From contig OY762510.1 of NCBI GenBank assembly GCA_963665935.1, positions 3,286,001-3,350,000 on the forward strand: DNA of 64,000 nucleotides, given 5' to 3'. Shown here in pieces: positions 34,545 to 43,823 of the stretch; within the stretch, counting starts at the first letter, position 1; each line of letters opens with the position of its first letter. A program made the position numbers and the translations under genes. The notes under the pieces are model-generated. The model had not been told where the DNA came from, ran no database searches, and saw only the letters and a list, made by a program, of their open reading frames with translations. The DNA is from Syntrophus sp963665935 (GTDB taxonomy: Bacteria; Desulfobacterota; Syntrophia; Syntrophales; Syntrophaceae).

Positions 34545-35879
34545 ATGAGTCTTAAAGATCGTCTGCGGCGATTGACCGGCGAAGAGGAGTCGCCGTTGAA
34601 ATCAGATCCATCGGACCACAGGGAACAGCTCAGTGAGCTGAGACGGCGGCTTGATGCCATTCTTACCCGACGTCCTGGGCCATCTTCCTCTAACCACAAT
34701 TTCAGCCGTCCGCAAAAAAACATGCCTTCATTGCAGGATCTGCTGAGCGGCTGCGAAGAAAGCAACAGCTTAGGCTCGTTTTTCCGGATTGACGCCCTGC
34801 GGGAAGGGACGGATAGCCACGGAAATCGGCAGTTCAACGAATTGGCTACACTGGACATGGAATCCGTGGCCCTCCTGGCCAACGATTCCCGGCTGAACGA
34901 ATTTGACGGGAAAGCGGCCCTTTTCCTCGATACGGAAACAACCGGCCTCTCCGGCGGTACGGGGACGCTGGCCTTTCTGATTGGGGCGGGATGGTTTGAC
35001 GAAGAAGGGCGTTTTATCGTTCGCCAGCTCTTTGCCCGCAATTTCGCGGAAGAGCGGGCTGTCCTCGCCGCCCTTTCCGACATTGCCGCCTCGAAGCGCT
35101 ACCTGGTTTCCTTTAACGGCAAGGCCTTTGATGTGAACCTCCTGACCTCACGTTATATCCTGAACCGTCTGGATAATCCGCTGACGGATTTGCCCCATCT
35201 TGATCTCCTTCATCCTGCCCGGAGACTCTTCGGCCATCGGGTCATCAACAGCCGCCTGGTCACCCTGGAAGAAAACCTGCTGGGCTTCTACCGTGAAGAC
35301 GATCTGCCGGGAAGTGAAGTTCCCCTGCGCTATTTCAACTGGCTCCGTTCGCGCAATCCTCACCCGATGCTGGACGTATTCCGGCACAATTGCCTCGATA
35401 TTACGGCACTGGCAGCCCTGACCGTTCATCTTGCGGAGATATTCAACGCCGACAGCGGCTCCCCCCACTATGTTTCCACGGACTTCTGCGCGGCGGCCCG
35501 GCTCTATCAGGATCGGGGAAGGCAGGCAGAGGCCTGTTCCCTTTTGGAGAACCTGACCCGCTGTGCCCCGCAAAGCGAAACCAAGGAGGCGCGTCAGTCT
35601 CTTTCTCTGATTTACAAAAGAGCCAACCAATGGGACAAGGCGGTGAATCTCTGGGAAGACCTGCTCAAGGAAAATCCGGAAAATCTCTTTGCGGCGGAGG
35701 AACTGGCCAAGTGGCATGAACATCGGAGAAAGGATTTTGAAAGCGCTTTTTGCCTGGTGGATGACATCTTGAAGACAGTACCGAAATTTTCTGAACAGGA
35801 GAAAGAGGCCTGGCTGCACCGGCATTCCCGTCTTCAGAGCCGCTGCAACAAGGAACATCCCCGCAGGGGTCATGGTTGA
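34545..35879 (+). CDS. RNase H-fold exonuclease with TPR-like C-terminus (MrfB/YprB-like)
   Basis: 444 residues. The N-terminal 100 residues are low complexity. The DnaQ-like exonuclease fold begins at FLDTETTGLSGG (motif I with two acidic residues), then FNGKAFDVNLL (motif II) and HNCLDITALAAL (motif III). The C-terminal part (about 330-440) is helical and TPR-like. It would digest a DNA strand opened by the helicase next door. ATG 34545 with AGGGA is preferred over a start inside the helicase gene. A strong bidirectional terminator follows. Confidence 0.88.
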   Translation: MSLKDRLRRLTGEEESPLKSDPSDHREQLSELRRRLDAILTRRPGPSSSNHNFSRPQKNMPSLQDLLSGCEESNSLGSFFRIDALREGTDSHGNRQFNELATLDMESVALLANDSRLNEFDGKAALFLDTETTGLSGGTGTLAFLIGAGWFDEEGRFIVRQLFARNFAEERAVLAALSDIAASKRYLVSFNGKAFDVNLLTSRYILNRLDNPLTDLPHLDLLHPARRLFGHRVINSRLVTLEENLLGFYREDDLPGSEVPLRYFNWLRSRNPHPMLDVFRHNCLDITALAALTVHLAEIFNADSGSPHYVSTDFCAAARLYQDRGRQAEACSLLENLTRCAPQSETKEARQSLSLIYKRANQWDKAVNLWEDLLKENPENLFAAEELAKWHEHRRKDFESAFCLVDDILKTVPKFSEQEKEAWLHRHSRLQSRCNKEHPRRGHG

Positions 35880-35882
35880 AAT

Positions 35883-35920
35883 AAACGAAAGGCAGGATGA
35901 AGTTGTCCTGCCTTTCGTTT
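35883..35920. terminator. Bidirectional terminator between convergent genes
   Basis: A perfect 15-bp stem AAACGAAAGGCAGGA (35883-35897 with 35906-35920) with an 8-nt loop. It sits between the exonuclease gene and the convergent VPxPA-CTERM gene, 22 nt before the latter's stop. Confidence 0.9.
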
Positions 35921-35941
35921 AACGCTTGTTTTCAATTGAAT

Positions 35942-36688
35942 TTATTTGCCGAATTTCCGTCTCAAGCCCAAAAGCCCGACCAGTCCCGAGCCCAGGAGCA
36001 GAAAGGCAGGCGGAATCGGAACCGGGTTGCTGTCGGCAAGCCAGTAGGCAACGTTTGTGGTGAAGGCGCCGTTGTTTGCATTAGACCAATAGCCATCCGA
36101 CTCAAGGTTGACGTCAAGGATCGTCAGAATGTTCTGATTGCTCCCCCATAAAGTTGCAAAGTTGTAGTTGTACAGTGAAGTCCCACCGATAGCCACGCCT
36201 GCTGCCGGCAGATAGACATTATCCGCTCCGGCGGTGAGAGCGTTGTCCACCACCTTGGTAGCCGTGTCATAGAGCCAGTATCCCATATAATTGTAGCTTC
36301 CGCCCCCGATGGCGGTAATCTGCTGGTTCCATCCCAGCCAGTTATCGTTTTCACCGATCATGAGCACCTTTCTTCCCGTGGCTGCGAAGGCGGTAATGTT
36401 GTTTATCTCCGCAACGCTCAGGGTGCTGCTGGTCTCGCGGGCCTGCAGGAAGATGGCGTCATAAGACATCATATCCGACAGATTGCTGAAATCGCCGGTA
36501 AAAGAAATGCTGTTTCCCGTGGCGGCGGTGAGGGAGGTGGTGAAGTAGCTCCAACCAGAGTCACCGATACCGTAATTGGAGTGATGCGGGGAGGAAACAA
36601 GTACTGTTTTCGCCCATGCTGTCGAAGACAGGCTCAACAGCAGGAACAAAGTGAGAAAAAAAAATAAAATCCTCTGTTTTTTGGCCAT
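35942..36688 (-). CDS. Exported protein with VPxPA-CTERM sorting tail
   Basis: 248 residues. A strong signal peptide (about 1-26, ending STAWA) and a C-terminal VPIPPAFLLLGSGLVGLLGL plus RRKFGK form the exosortase-type sorting layout. In between, the arrangement YDAIFLQARE plus GRKVLMIGENDNW suggests a flavodoxin-like/ThuA-like fold, with no recognised catalytic triad. The start has AAGGAGG. Function unknown, likely an envelope or matrix protein like the alkaline phosphatases with the same tail. Confidence 0.8.
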   Translation of the reverse strand: MAKKQRILFFFLTLFLLLSLSSTAWAKTVLVSSPHHSNYGIGDSGWSYFTTSLTAATGNSISFTGDFSNLSDMMSYDAIFLQARETSSTLSVAEINNITAFAATGRKVLMIGENDNWLGWNQQITAIGGGSYNYMGYWLYDTATKVVDNALTAGADNVYLPAAGVAIGGTSLYNYNFATLWGSNQNILTILDVNLESDGYWSNANNGAFTTNVAYWLADSNPVPIPPAFLLLGSGLVGLLGLRRKFGK

Positions 36689-36917
36689 AAGACATACCTC
36701 CTTTTTTGACGTATTTTAAGTCCACTTCATTGGTTAGCGGCACTTCCGCTACTTCTACACCTATACCATACAAGGATGATGCAGTTTCACGCAATCGAGA
36801 TTATCCTGTATTTATTGCTTCTAAATTCCTTACGATAAGGTGCAGACAGACTCAGGTGGATAGGGATAAGGATGATCTGTATTTACCAAAAGAGAAAGAT
36901 GGTTATGCCCGGCAAGG

Positions 36918-37514
36918 CTACTTCTTCTTCCAGGCCCCGTTATCATCCTGTATCCACCAGCCGGGCTGGGACTTTTCCCTCCAAGTGTTGGCGAAGATCG
37001 TCTTGATCTGCGGCACGGATTCAGCCCCCATTTTATTGGCCGATGCAATCTCGCTGTAAAGGGCTGTGCGGTCCCTATTTTCCTGGTCGACCAGCTTATT
37101 GACCTGGCTTCTCTCCATAAGGTTCAACCCTGCTGTATCCCTTGCCTCAACAAGGCCTTTATTGTTTTCACCAATGGCGCCTCTGTCGTAGAAAGGTTTC
37201 AACTGCGGAAATCGGCTCTTCATCGATTCCCGAATTCCCCGGATGGCAGGTGTTGAAATGTCGATGTTCATGGCAGCCATGGCCTGCTTTGGACCAAGGC
37301 GAAATAATCCTTGAATGTCCAGCCGGCTTGTAGGACCAGGGGCCGGGGCAGGCGCCTGCTCTTTCTTTGTATCTTCGCCCTTTGAACGGATGTCATCAAC
37401 GATCTTGTCCGCTGCCTTCCGGACTTCCGCGGCCGGGAAGTAAATGTTGACCGTCACACAGGACACAAAGAAAAAGACCGCGAGAAAACCTGCCCCCTTG
37501 ATGATCCTTTGCAT
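36918..37514 (-). CDS. YdbL-like (DUF1318) lipoprotein
   Basis: 198 residues. A lipoprotein signal ends in FFFVSC; the mature N-terminus reads CVTVNIYFPAAE. A central linker of Ala/Pro follows. The C-terminal region (RTALYSEIASANKM... ending GWWIQDDNGAWKKK) aligns with E. coli YdbL, whose end reads NGKWLRK. The ATG at 37514 has AGGAGG. It is 47 bp after the ydbH-like gene. In E. coli the trio is ydbH-ynbE-ydbL, with YnbE a small lipoprotein; here the N-terminal lipoprotein segment may be a fusion of YnbE onto YdbL (inference). Confidence 0.8.
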   Translation of the reverse strand: MQRIIKGAGFLAVFFFVSCVTVNIYFPAAEVRKAADKIVDDIRSKGEDTKKEQAPAPAPGPTSRLDIQGLFRLGPKQAMAAMNIDISTPAIRGIRESMKSRFPQLKPFYDRGAIGENNKGLVEARDTAGLNLMERSQVNKLVDQENRDRTALYSEIASANKMGAESVPQIKTIFANTWREKSQPGWWIQDDNGAWKKK

Positions 37515-37561
37515 GGTTCCTCCTGAGTTAAAAAGATTTCCTCTGTTCTTATAGCACAATT

Positions 37562-40174
37562 TTAACCCGATGGCACATCTTTGCTTTTCTGCCGTGGTTG
37601 GAACAAGCGTCCCATCCGTTCCGCCATGTCCTTGAAAAGGATGGAATTGTCCGGATTCTGGTTGACAATATCAATGCCTCTGAGCGGGGCCCTCCGGATG
37701 AGATACTCTTTGCCCCCCTCGTGAATCAGGCCCCGCAGAGAAAAGAGGTCATCCGCCAGCGTACACCGGATGCCGATCTCGCTGTAGGGATACTCATGGA
37801 AAAAGCGGTTCAGGCCACTGTTGAGAATATCGGAAATGGCTTCCGAGCCCGTGCTGATAATCGAGAGGTTTTTGATCGCATCAACGCTGATTGATTGCGG
37901 AACCTTTCTGCTCCTGTCCGACGTGATCACGAGATCAAAGCGCGACGGCTGGCCGTATTCCATGCGAAAGTTCTTCAGCGATCCCTGAATAAGTCCCGTC
38001 ATCCGCCCCAGCTTGATGTTCGCAGTAATCTCCTCAAGGTCGATATCGTCGAAGGTCACATCGGCACCAAAGAAACGGGAGGAAGAGAAGGGCCTGCCGG
38101 CAGAAAGATTCTCGAAAATGACATTCCCGCCGAATATCCGGGCGATTAATGCTCCACCGGCGCTCCATTTTCCCTCTTTAAAAACGACAGGAGATAAATC
38201 TCCATCGATATGACCGGCTAGTGGAAAGGGGGAGGACTGACCGATCAGCTTCTCAAGATTGAGGTGTTTTACGGTCAGGCCTGTTTCGACACGCATTTGC
38301 GGGCAGAGGAGTTCATCAATCCGAAAGGGGGCAAAGCGGACCTCGCCGCCGAAGAGAGAAAAGCCGATTGGATTCGACAGAATCAACCTGTTGCCTGAGA
38401 GAATAATCGGTGTTTCCAAGTTACCGATTTTAAGGTCGGCCTTTTCGAATCCTTCGAAGGACACGGATCCCGGCTTGGCGATCCTTACCGTCTCCGGCAA
38501 GGGCTCACCTGTCAGGACAAGGTCGTAGGGCAAAAAGATGTTCAAGCCGCTCAGCAAGAATCTGTTTGAGGTAGAACGCACCGAGCCGCTTCGGAGGGCG
38601 AGACGGCCCTCGATCATCTTGCGTTGCGGCGATATCGATAAGATCAACTTCAGATCGAATTCTCCATTCAAGGTTAGGTCCTGGAGATTCGGATAATTCT
38701 GGCTGATGAAATTCTGAAAAAGGACGACAAAAAGCTGCGGACAGGAAACCCTTTTTGCATCAAGGGATAAAATAGAGCTATTTTCCGAAAGATCGGTAGA
38801 AAAGACATAATGGCCGGTTTGAAAAAGATCAAAGGTGCCGGAAGAGGAAAGGGAAAAAGGGATTTGTTCGAAAATGCCTTGCGAAACAACCTCTACCTTT
38901 CGCCCTTTAAAATCCGAATAGTACTGGCCCCAGAGCAGCTCCCCGTCGTGACCCTTCACGGAAATCCTGAAGCTGCCTTTGCGTCCCTGTTCCGGGGAAC
39001 TCAACTTCAACTCGATTCGTCCTGTAATCCGCTCCCCCGCCTTTGAATTGTCGGGCGAGGCGAAGCCGCCTTCGCTCAGATCAACAAAGGCTGTCGCCTT
39101 CCAAACCGTCCTGTCGTCGATTTGCTGACCCTTGCTGTCCACTTCAATTCCGCCTTTGCCTTTGAAGGTCCAGCTTCTGAAAGTTTCGGGAAGATGTGGA
39201 CTTGCCACTTGGAAGACCTGTGCAAGATCTACAGAGAAGGCGCGCAGGGATACATTCCAGGACAGAGGCTTCACCGTACCCGATGCCCGGCCTTTCAGCG
39301 TCCCGATACTGCCCCCAGACCCCTCAAAGGATGTCAGGTCAAAGCACGATGTCTTCTGGTCGTAAGAGCCGCTGAATGATGCTTTGATGTCCTGGAGGGA
39401 AATTCGTTCCGATCCTTTATTCCCCTGGGAAAAACTCCGGATCGCTGCCATCGCGCCGTCAAGAGAGAGGACATTCCCCGTCAGCCTGAGTTTCGTTGTC
39501 AGCATCAGGTCCTCAAGATCTGTCGTTTCCGAAGAGCCACGCTCCAGGGAGAGTCGTAGAATACCGGATCCGGAAGGCCGGGGGGGAAAACGGGAAAAGT
39601 CCAATGTCGCCTCAAGCATTCCCCGGCCGGTCATGCCTTTGGAACGAATATCGAAGCGGCTCCTACTCTGTAACGTCCCGCCACCGTCGGGCTTAAAGTC
39701 TCGAATGGTCATATCCATTCCGGGAAGAACAGAGACGAAGGAATCCGACTTCAACTCCAGCTGACCGTTCTTCACATCGAGAAGACGCACCGCGGGCAAT
39801 TTTCGAAGGACCTCGAAGGGGTCCGTATCCTCTTTCTTTTTTTTGAGATAAAAGGAAAATTTCGGACCGGTAAGAACGATCTTCTCCACTTCGAGCTTCA
39901 GTCCGACCCGGGTATGAACTTCGGCCTGGGCAAGGGAGAGATCGAAACCCCTGTCCTTGATTGGATGAACGCGCAATCCCTTTACGCGTGCCTCAAGATG
40001 ACGATTGAGAGAAATATCCTCAACGTGCAGGGCGATTCCCGTTACCGGCTGGAGAAAGGCCGCAAGGGCGTTGACGGCGGCAGGGGATTGAAGAAGGGCG
40101 AACACCCCGGCGAAAAAAGCGAGGGGTAGGGCAATGACAACAAGAATAAGAATGGCGGTCTTTTTCCCGCTCAT
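37562..40174 (-). CDS. YdbH-like AsmA-family intermembrane protein
   Basis: About 870 residues from ATG 40174; in-frame upstream starts to 40231 (TTG) are possible and all have weak ribosome sites. An N-terminal membrane helix (TAILILVVIALPLAFFAGV) anchors a long beta-rich periplasmic body, the AsmA/YdbH layout. Homologues in E. coli (YdbH with YhdP and TamB) carry phospholipid between inner and outer membranes. The YdbL-like lipoprotein follows in the same operon, which supports the assignment. Confidence 0.83.
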   Translation of the reverse strand: MSGKKTAILILVVIALPLAFFAGVFALLQSPAAVNALAAFLQPVTGIALHVEDISLNRHLEARVKGLRVHPIKDRGFDLSLAQAEVHTRVGLKLEVEKIVLTGPKFSFYLKKKKEDTDPFEVLRKLPAVRLLDVKNGQLELKSDSFVSVLPGMDMTIRDFKPDGGGTLQSRSRFDIRSKGMTGRGMLEATLDFSRFPPRPSGSGILRLSLERGSSETTDLEDLMLTTKLRLTGNVLSLDGAMAAIRSFSQGNKGSERISLQDIKASFSGSYDQKTSCFDLTSFEGSGGSIGTLKGRASGTVKPLSWNVSLRAFSVDLAQVFQVASPHLPETFRSWTFKGKGGIEVDSKGQQIDDRTVWKATAFVDLSEGGFASPDNSKAGERITGRIELKLSSPEQGRKGSFRISVKGHDGELLWGQYYSDFKGRKVEVVSQGIFEQIPFSLSSSGTFDLFQTGHYVFSTDLSENSSILSLDAKRVSCPQLFVVLFQNFISQNYPNLQDLTLNGEFDLKLILSISPQRKMIEGRLALRSGSVRSTSNRFLLSGLNIFLPYDLVLTGEPLPETVRIAKPGSVSFEGFEKADLKIGNLETPIILSGNRLILSNPIGFSLFGGEVRFAPFRIDELLCPQMRVETGLTVKHLNLEKLIGQSSPFPLAGHIDGDLSPVVFKEGKWSAGGALIARIFGGNVIFENLSAGRPFSSSRFFGADVTFDDIDLEEITANIKLGRMTGLIQGSLKNFRMEYGQPSRFDLVITSDRSRKVPQSISVDAIKNLSIISTGSEAISDILNSGLNRFFHEYPYSEIGIRCTLADDLFSLRGLIHEGGKEYLIRRAPLRGIDIVNQNPDNSILFKDMAERMGRLFQPRQKSKDVPSG

Positions 40175-40432
40175 CGGCGTCTTTCTTAAAGGGACCATGG
40201 ACATAAGGGAAGGGAACAATTCAAAACTCAAGGCGTTTGCCGGTTGCCTGCAGTATCCGCTAACTCGACCTTAAAATCAACCCTGACGCTTTCCCTTTGA
40301 AAGGACCAGCCGTCGCTCTATTCTCCAAAAAAATAAAAAGATTGCATTAAGCGCTAAAAAGATAATTGATGTGCATCCTTGCGTTCTTATGATATGAAGA
40401 CGTAAGTACATCCTGATCTATTGGAACACTCC

Positions 40433-40888
40433 ATGACCAAGATCCTCATCATTTATCATTCAAAGACGGGACACACAGAGAAGATGGCTCAGGCAGTCTT
40501 TGAAGGGGCAAAAGCCATTGAGAGCGTCAATGTGGTTTTAAAGAAAGCCGCCGAGGCCACCCTGGAGGACCTGCTGGCTTGTGATGGTCTCGCAGTCGGC
40601 ACACCCGAAAATTTCGGCTACATGTCCGGCATGATCAAGGATTTTTTTGACCGCACCTATGAAGGCGCGCAGGGCAAAGTCTTCCGCAAGCCCTTTGTGA
40701 TCTTCATCAGCGCTGGAAACGATGGGACAGGTGCCCTGCGTTCCATTGAACGCATTTCCCTGGGATACAAATTCAAAACCGTTTTTACGCCGGTTATCGC
40801 CAAAGGGAAAATTACGGAAGAAATCCTCGAAAAATGCCGGGAACTGGGTGGGACGCTGGCAGGGGGATGCGCGCTGGGGATCTACTGA
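40433..40888 (+). CDS. Flavodoxin-fold NAD(P)H-dependent oxidoreductase-like protein
   Basis: 151 residues. The FMN-binding loop YHSKTGHTEKMA at the start and GTPENFGYMSG (the phosphate/isoalloxazine loop) mark a WrbA/flavodoxin family member. It probably moves electrons through FMN in anaerobic metabolism. An in-frame TTG lies 12 nt upstream. It is 34 bp before the radical SAM gene, perhaps as an electron donor (inference). Confidence 0.83.
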   Translation: MTKILIIYHSKTGHTEKMAQAVFEGAKAIESVNVVLKKAAEATLEDLLACDGLAVGTPENFGYMSGMIKDFFDRTYEGAQGKVFRKPFVIFISAGNDGTGALRSIERISLGYKFKTVFTPVIAKGKITEEILEKCRELGGTLAGGCALGIY

Positions 40889-40922
40889 AAGCAGCCGTCT
40901 CAAGGAACAGAAGGGGACATAA

Positions 40923-41534
40923 ATGCCGGAAAACAAAACTCCTACACAAAAGGAGACGATCTGCTATGAGGAATTCGGCAACCTCTACCTCAACATCACC
41001 AACCAGTGCAGTGCCCGCTGCGTATTCTGCATCCGTTACTTCGCCGATGGGGTTTACGGCTACAACCTGCGCCTTTCCAGGGAGCCTTCAGAGGAAGAGA
41101 TCCTCGCGGAGCTTGAACGTCTTGACCTTGGCCGATACAGGGAAGTCGTTTTTACGGGTTTCGGCGAGCCGACCTGCCGCTTTGATTCCCTCTTGCACAT
41201 AACGAAGTGGCTGAGCGAAAGAGGCGTCTTTGTCCGGCTGGATACCAATGGTCACGCCGCCCTTTTAAATCCAGGCAGGGATGTTGTCGAGGAACTGAAG
41301 GCAGCAGGGATGAAGGCCGTTTCCGTAAGTCTGAACGCCGAATCGGAAGAAAAGTACAACCAGCTGTGTCGACCCTCTCTGAAAGGTTCATACGCAGCGA
41401 TGCTCAATTTCACAAGAGATGCGGTGGCGGCGGGCCTTCAAACCAGGATGACCGTGGTGGGTCAGCAGGATATCGATCTGGGGAAATGTAAAATAATAGC
41501 GGCCGGACTCGGGGCTTCCTTCCGGGTCAGGTAA
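40923..41534 (+). CDS. Small radical SAM protein (TatD-associated type)
   Basis: 203 residues. NQCSARCVFCIRY gives the CxxxCxxC motif for a [4Fe-4S] cluster; the SAM-binding GFGEPTCR follows. The size and the GEPT/RLDTNGHA pattern resemble the group often placed near TatD nucleases, although no tatD lies here. It lacks a C-terminal auxiliary-cluster domain. Substrate unknown. It shares an operon with the flavodoxin-like gene. Confidence 0.85.
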   Translation: MPENKTPTQKETICYEEFGNLYLNITNQCSARCVFCIRYFADGVYGYNLRLSREPSEEEILAELERLDLGRYREVVFTGFGEPTCRFDSLLHITKWLSERGVFVRLDTNGHAALLNPGRDVVEELKAAGMKAVSVSLNAESEEKYNQLCRPSLKGSYAAMLNFTRDAVAAGLQTRMTVVGQQDIDLGKCKIIAAGLGASFRVR

Positions 41535-41544
41535 GTTCGAAGCC

Positions 41545-43146
41545 TCAGGGATTCAACTTCCTTTTGATCACAACCAGTGCCATGTCATCCGCATAGGGTT
41601 CATCCTGCCGGAAGGTATCGACAGCTGTGAAAACGGCGTTTCGTATATCACCGGCGTCAGTGCCGGAAGAAACTTTCAGAACAGACTTCAACCGCTCTTC
41701 TCCAAAAAGTTCCTCCGCACGCCCTCGACATTCGGTAATGCCATCACTGTACAGCAGAAGAACTTCGCCATCTTCAAGTTTCGTCTCGTAGGCTTCATAC
41801 CGGCTGTCGTCCAGGATTCCCAGGGGAATCCCGCTTACCTCTAAAGGAACAATCTCTCCGGTGGAGTGGCAGAGCAACGGCTGGTTGTGCCCCGCATTGG
41901 CATACCGGATCCGGTGATTGCGGGGATTGAGCGTCATCAGAAAACAGGTGATGAACCGTCCTTCACCCACCCGGCTTATGAGATCGGCATTGATCTTTTC
42001 CAGAAGCAGGGACGGTTCGGAGAACTGCTGCGCCAGGGATCGCACCATTGCCTGCAGATTTGACATCAGCATGGCTGCGCCGATTCCTTTACCGACAACA
42101 TCGGCAATTGTAATCACATAGGTGCCTCCAACCGCGAACACATCGAAATAATCTCCGCCGATTTCGCGACAGGGATGGACGCGCACCGAAAGATCATATC
42201 CTGCGATCGTGGGCAGTTCCGCAGGGAAGAGATGCGCCTGAATGTCACTGGCAGCCACTAGCTCCGCATCTAGTCTCCGCTTTTCCCTGGCAATTTCGGA
42301 GAGTCGGACATTCGCGACCTTTTCTGCAATCATAGCAGAAAGGGTTGAAAAGAAGAGAAGGTCCACCTCGCCAAACTGGCGCTCGTGTCGAGTCGTATCG
42401 AGGAAAAACACGCCAATCGTCGTTTCCCCGGCGCACAGCGGGACGCATATTGCCGACCTGGTCTTCAGGCCATATAGACTTTCGCTCATATCCGAACCGG
42501 CAATACCGGTTACATTTCGGATGAGTTGTGCCTTGTTTTCAGTCATGGCCTTCCGGGCCATCGTCCTGCTTATGGCGAAGGGATCTGAGGAGGGGATGGT
42601 CGAGAAATAGGCGCAGGGGACCAGCTGACCGGCATCATTCAGGAGCATGATGGAAGCCCTTTCCGCACCGGTCTTCTCCACACAGAGGACCAGAATCGAG
42701 TTCAGGAGTTCCTCCAGGGATCGGTCTCCCCCAATCTGGCGGGCGATATCCGCCACGGTTTCCAGCAACTCCATAGGCGGTGTCGACCGCCCGGCAGGGG
42801 ACGGCATGGAAAGGGTCTCCGAAGCGACATCCTCTTTTGCCGGGTTGACGTCCCGTTTTATCGAGGGCTCATAAATAATCCGGACAGTCCCGACTCCAAT
42901 GATGTCACCGCTGGAGAGGTTCGTCGATGATATCCGCGTACCGTTGACGGAGGTTCCATTGCGGCTCCCCAGATCTGAAAGGACAGGGTTGCCATCGTCA
43001 AGGGTAAGTGTTGCATGCCTTCGAGAAACGGAAGGATCATCAATCGAGATCTCGTTATCGGGCAGCCGGCCGATTCGAATCGTCTGTTTCTCGCTGGAAA
43101 CGAGCTGTTGTTTCCCTGTGGACCGTATCAAGAGAAATGACGACAC
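41545..43146 (-). CDS. FHA-GAF-PP2C (SpoIIE/RsbU-type) serine phosphatase
   Basis: 533 residues. FHA domain (about 20-95; IGRLPDNEISIDD, SRRHATL, SDLGSRNGTSVNG) for phosphothreonine recognition. GAF domain (about 140-290). The PP2C SpoIIE domain (about 310-530) has metal ligands in EIGGDYFDVF and ITIADVVGKG. No membrane segment. The set of domains fits a sensor that dephosphorylates an anti-sigma antagonist, but no STAS or kinase partner is beside it. The start is GTG with GAGGG. Confidence 0.9.
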   Translation of the reverse strand: MSSFLLIRSTGKQQLVSSEKQTIRIGRLPDNEISIDDPSVSRRHATLTLDDGNPVLSDLGSRNGTSVNGTRISSTNLSSGDIIGVGTVRIIYEPSIKRDVNPAKEDVASETLSMPSPAGRSTPPMELLETVADIARQIGGDRSLEELLNSILVLCVEKTGAERASIMLLNDAGQLVPCAYFSTIPSSDPFAISRTMARKAMTENKAQLIRNVTGIAGSDMSESLYGLKTRSAICVPLCAGETTIGVFFLDTTRHERQFGEVDLLFFSTLSAMIAEKVANVRLSEIAREKRRLDAELVAASDIQAHLFPAELPTIAGYDLSVRVHPCREIGGDYFDVFAVGGTYVITIADVVGKGIGAAMLMSNLQAMVRSLAQQFSEPSLLLEKINADLISRVGEGRFITCFLMTLNPRNHRIRYANAGHNQPLLCHSTGEIVPLEVSGIPLGILDDSRYEAYETKLEDGEVLLLYSDGITECRGRAEELFGEERLKSVLKVSSGTDAGDIRNAVFTAVDTFRQDEPYADDMALVVIKRKLNP

Positions 43147-43332
43147 GTCGGAACCCTCATCATGGTTGGTTTATTGATGTATGTGGAATACTTGTATGGA
43201 AAGGAACTTGTTTTTCGCGAAAATTATAAGAACAAGAGCCATTTATGTCAATGCAAGAATGGACCCGGAATTAATATGGGTGGTCTGCAAAAAAGAAAAT
43301 AAAAGGGCCGGAGGGATGGCGGGAATTTCTTC

Positions 43333-43821
43333 TTATAAATCCTCTTTTCGCCTTTTAAGCATCTCCACTAACAGGAAAATGGCTCCGATGGAGATGGCTG
43401 AATCGGCGATGTTGAAGGCTGGCCAGTGATAGGTTCCGATGTAGAGATCCAGAAAGTCGACGACTTCACCAAAGCGGAAACGATCCACGAGATTTCCCAA
43501 GGCGCCGGAAAGGACGAGAGCCAGGGGTATCAGAAGCCACAAATCGCCCACCTTGTTCTCGATGAGGTAGTAGAGAATCAGGCTGACGGCGATGAGGGTC
43601 ACCAGAGAGAAGAACGTCCCCCGAAACAGGGGGGACGCCTCGGAGAGAAACCCGAAGGCGGCTCCGGGATTCCGGATATAAGTAAGATTGAAGAAGCCGG
43701 AAATCACCGGAATCGATTCGTGAAGCTGGAAATGAGAAACGACATAAAGCTTTGTGACCTGATCCAGAAGAAGGACCAGTCCGGCCGTGCAAAGAAAAAT
43801 AAGGATGTTTTTCTTCGTCAT
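43333..43821 (-). CDS. lspA: Lipoprotein signal peptidase II
   Basis: 162 residues from ATG 43821; four membrane helices. The catalytic aspartate signatures are GNLVDRFRFGEVVDF and FNIADSAISIG. It cleaves the signal from diacylglyceryl-modified prolipoproteins. It directly follows ileS, as in many bacteria; AAGG lies 8 nt upstream of the start. Confidence 0.97.
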   Translation of the reverse strand: MTKKNILIFLCTAGLVLLLDQVTKLYVVSHFQLHESIPVISGFFNLTYIRNPGAAFGFLSEASPLFRGTFFSLVTLIAVSLILYYLIENKVGDLWLLIPLALVLSGALGNLVDRFRFGEVVDFLDLYIGTYHWPAFNIADSAISIGAIFLLVEMLKRRKEDL

Positions 43822-43823
43822 GA

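Noticed and set aside
36706..37059. Plus-strand frame of about 117 codons between the VPxPA gene and the YdbL-like gene
   Set aside because: It overlaps the YdbL-like gene on the opposite strand and has no ribosome site or recognised fold.
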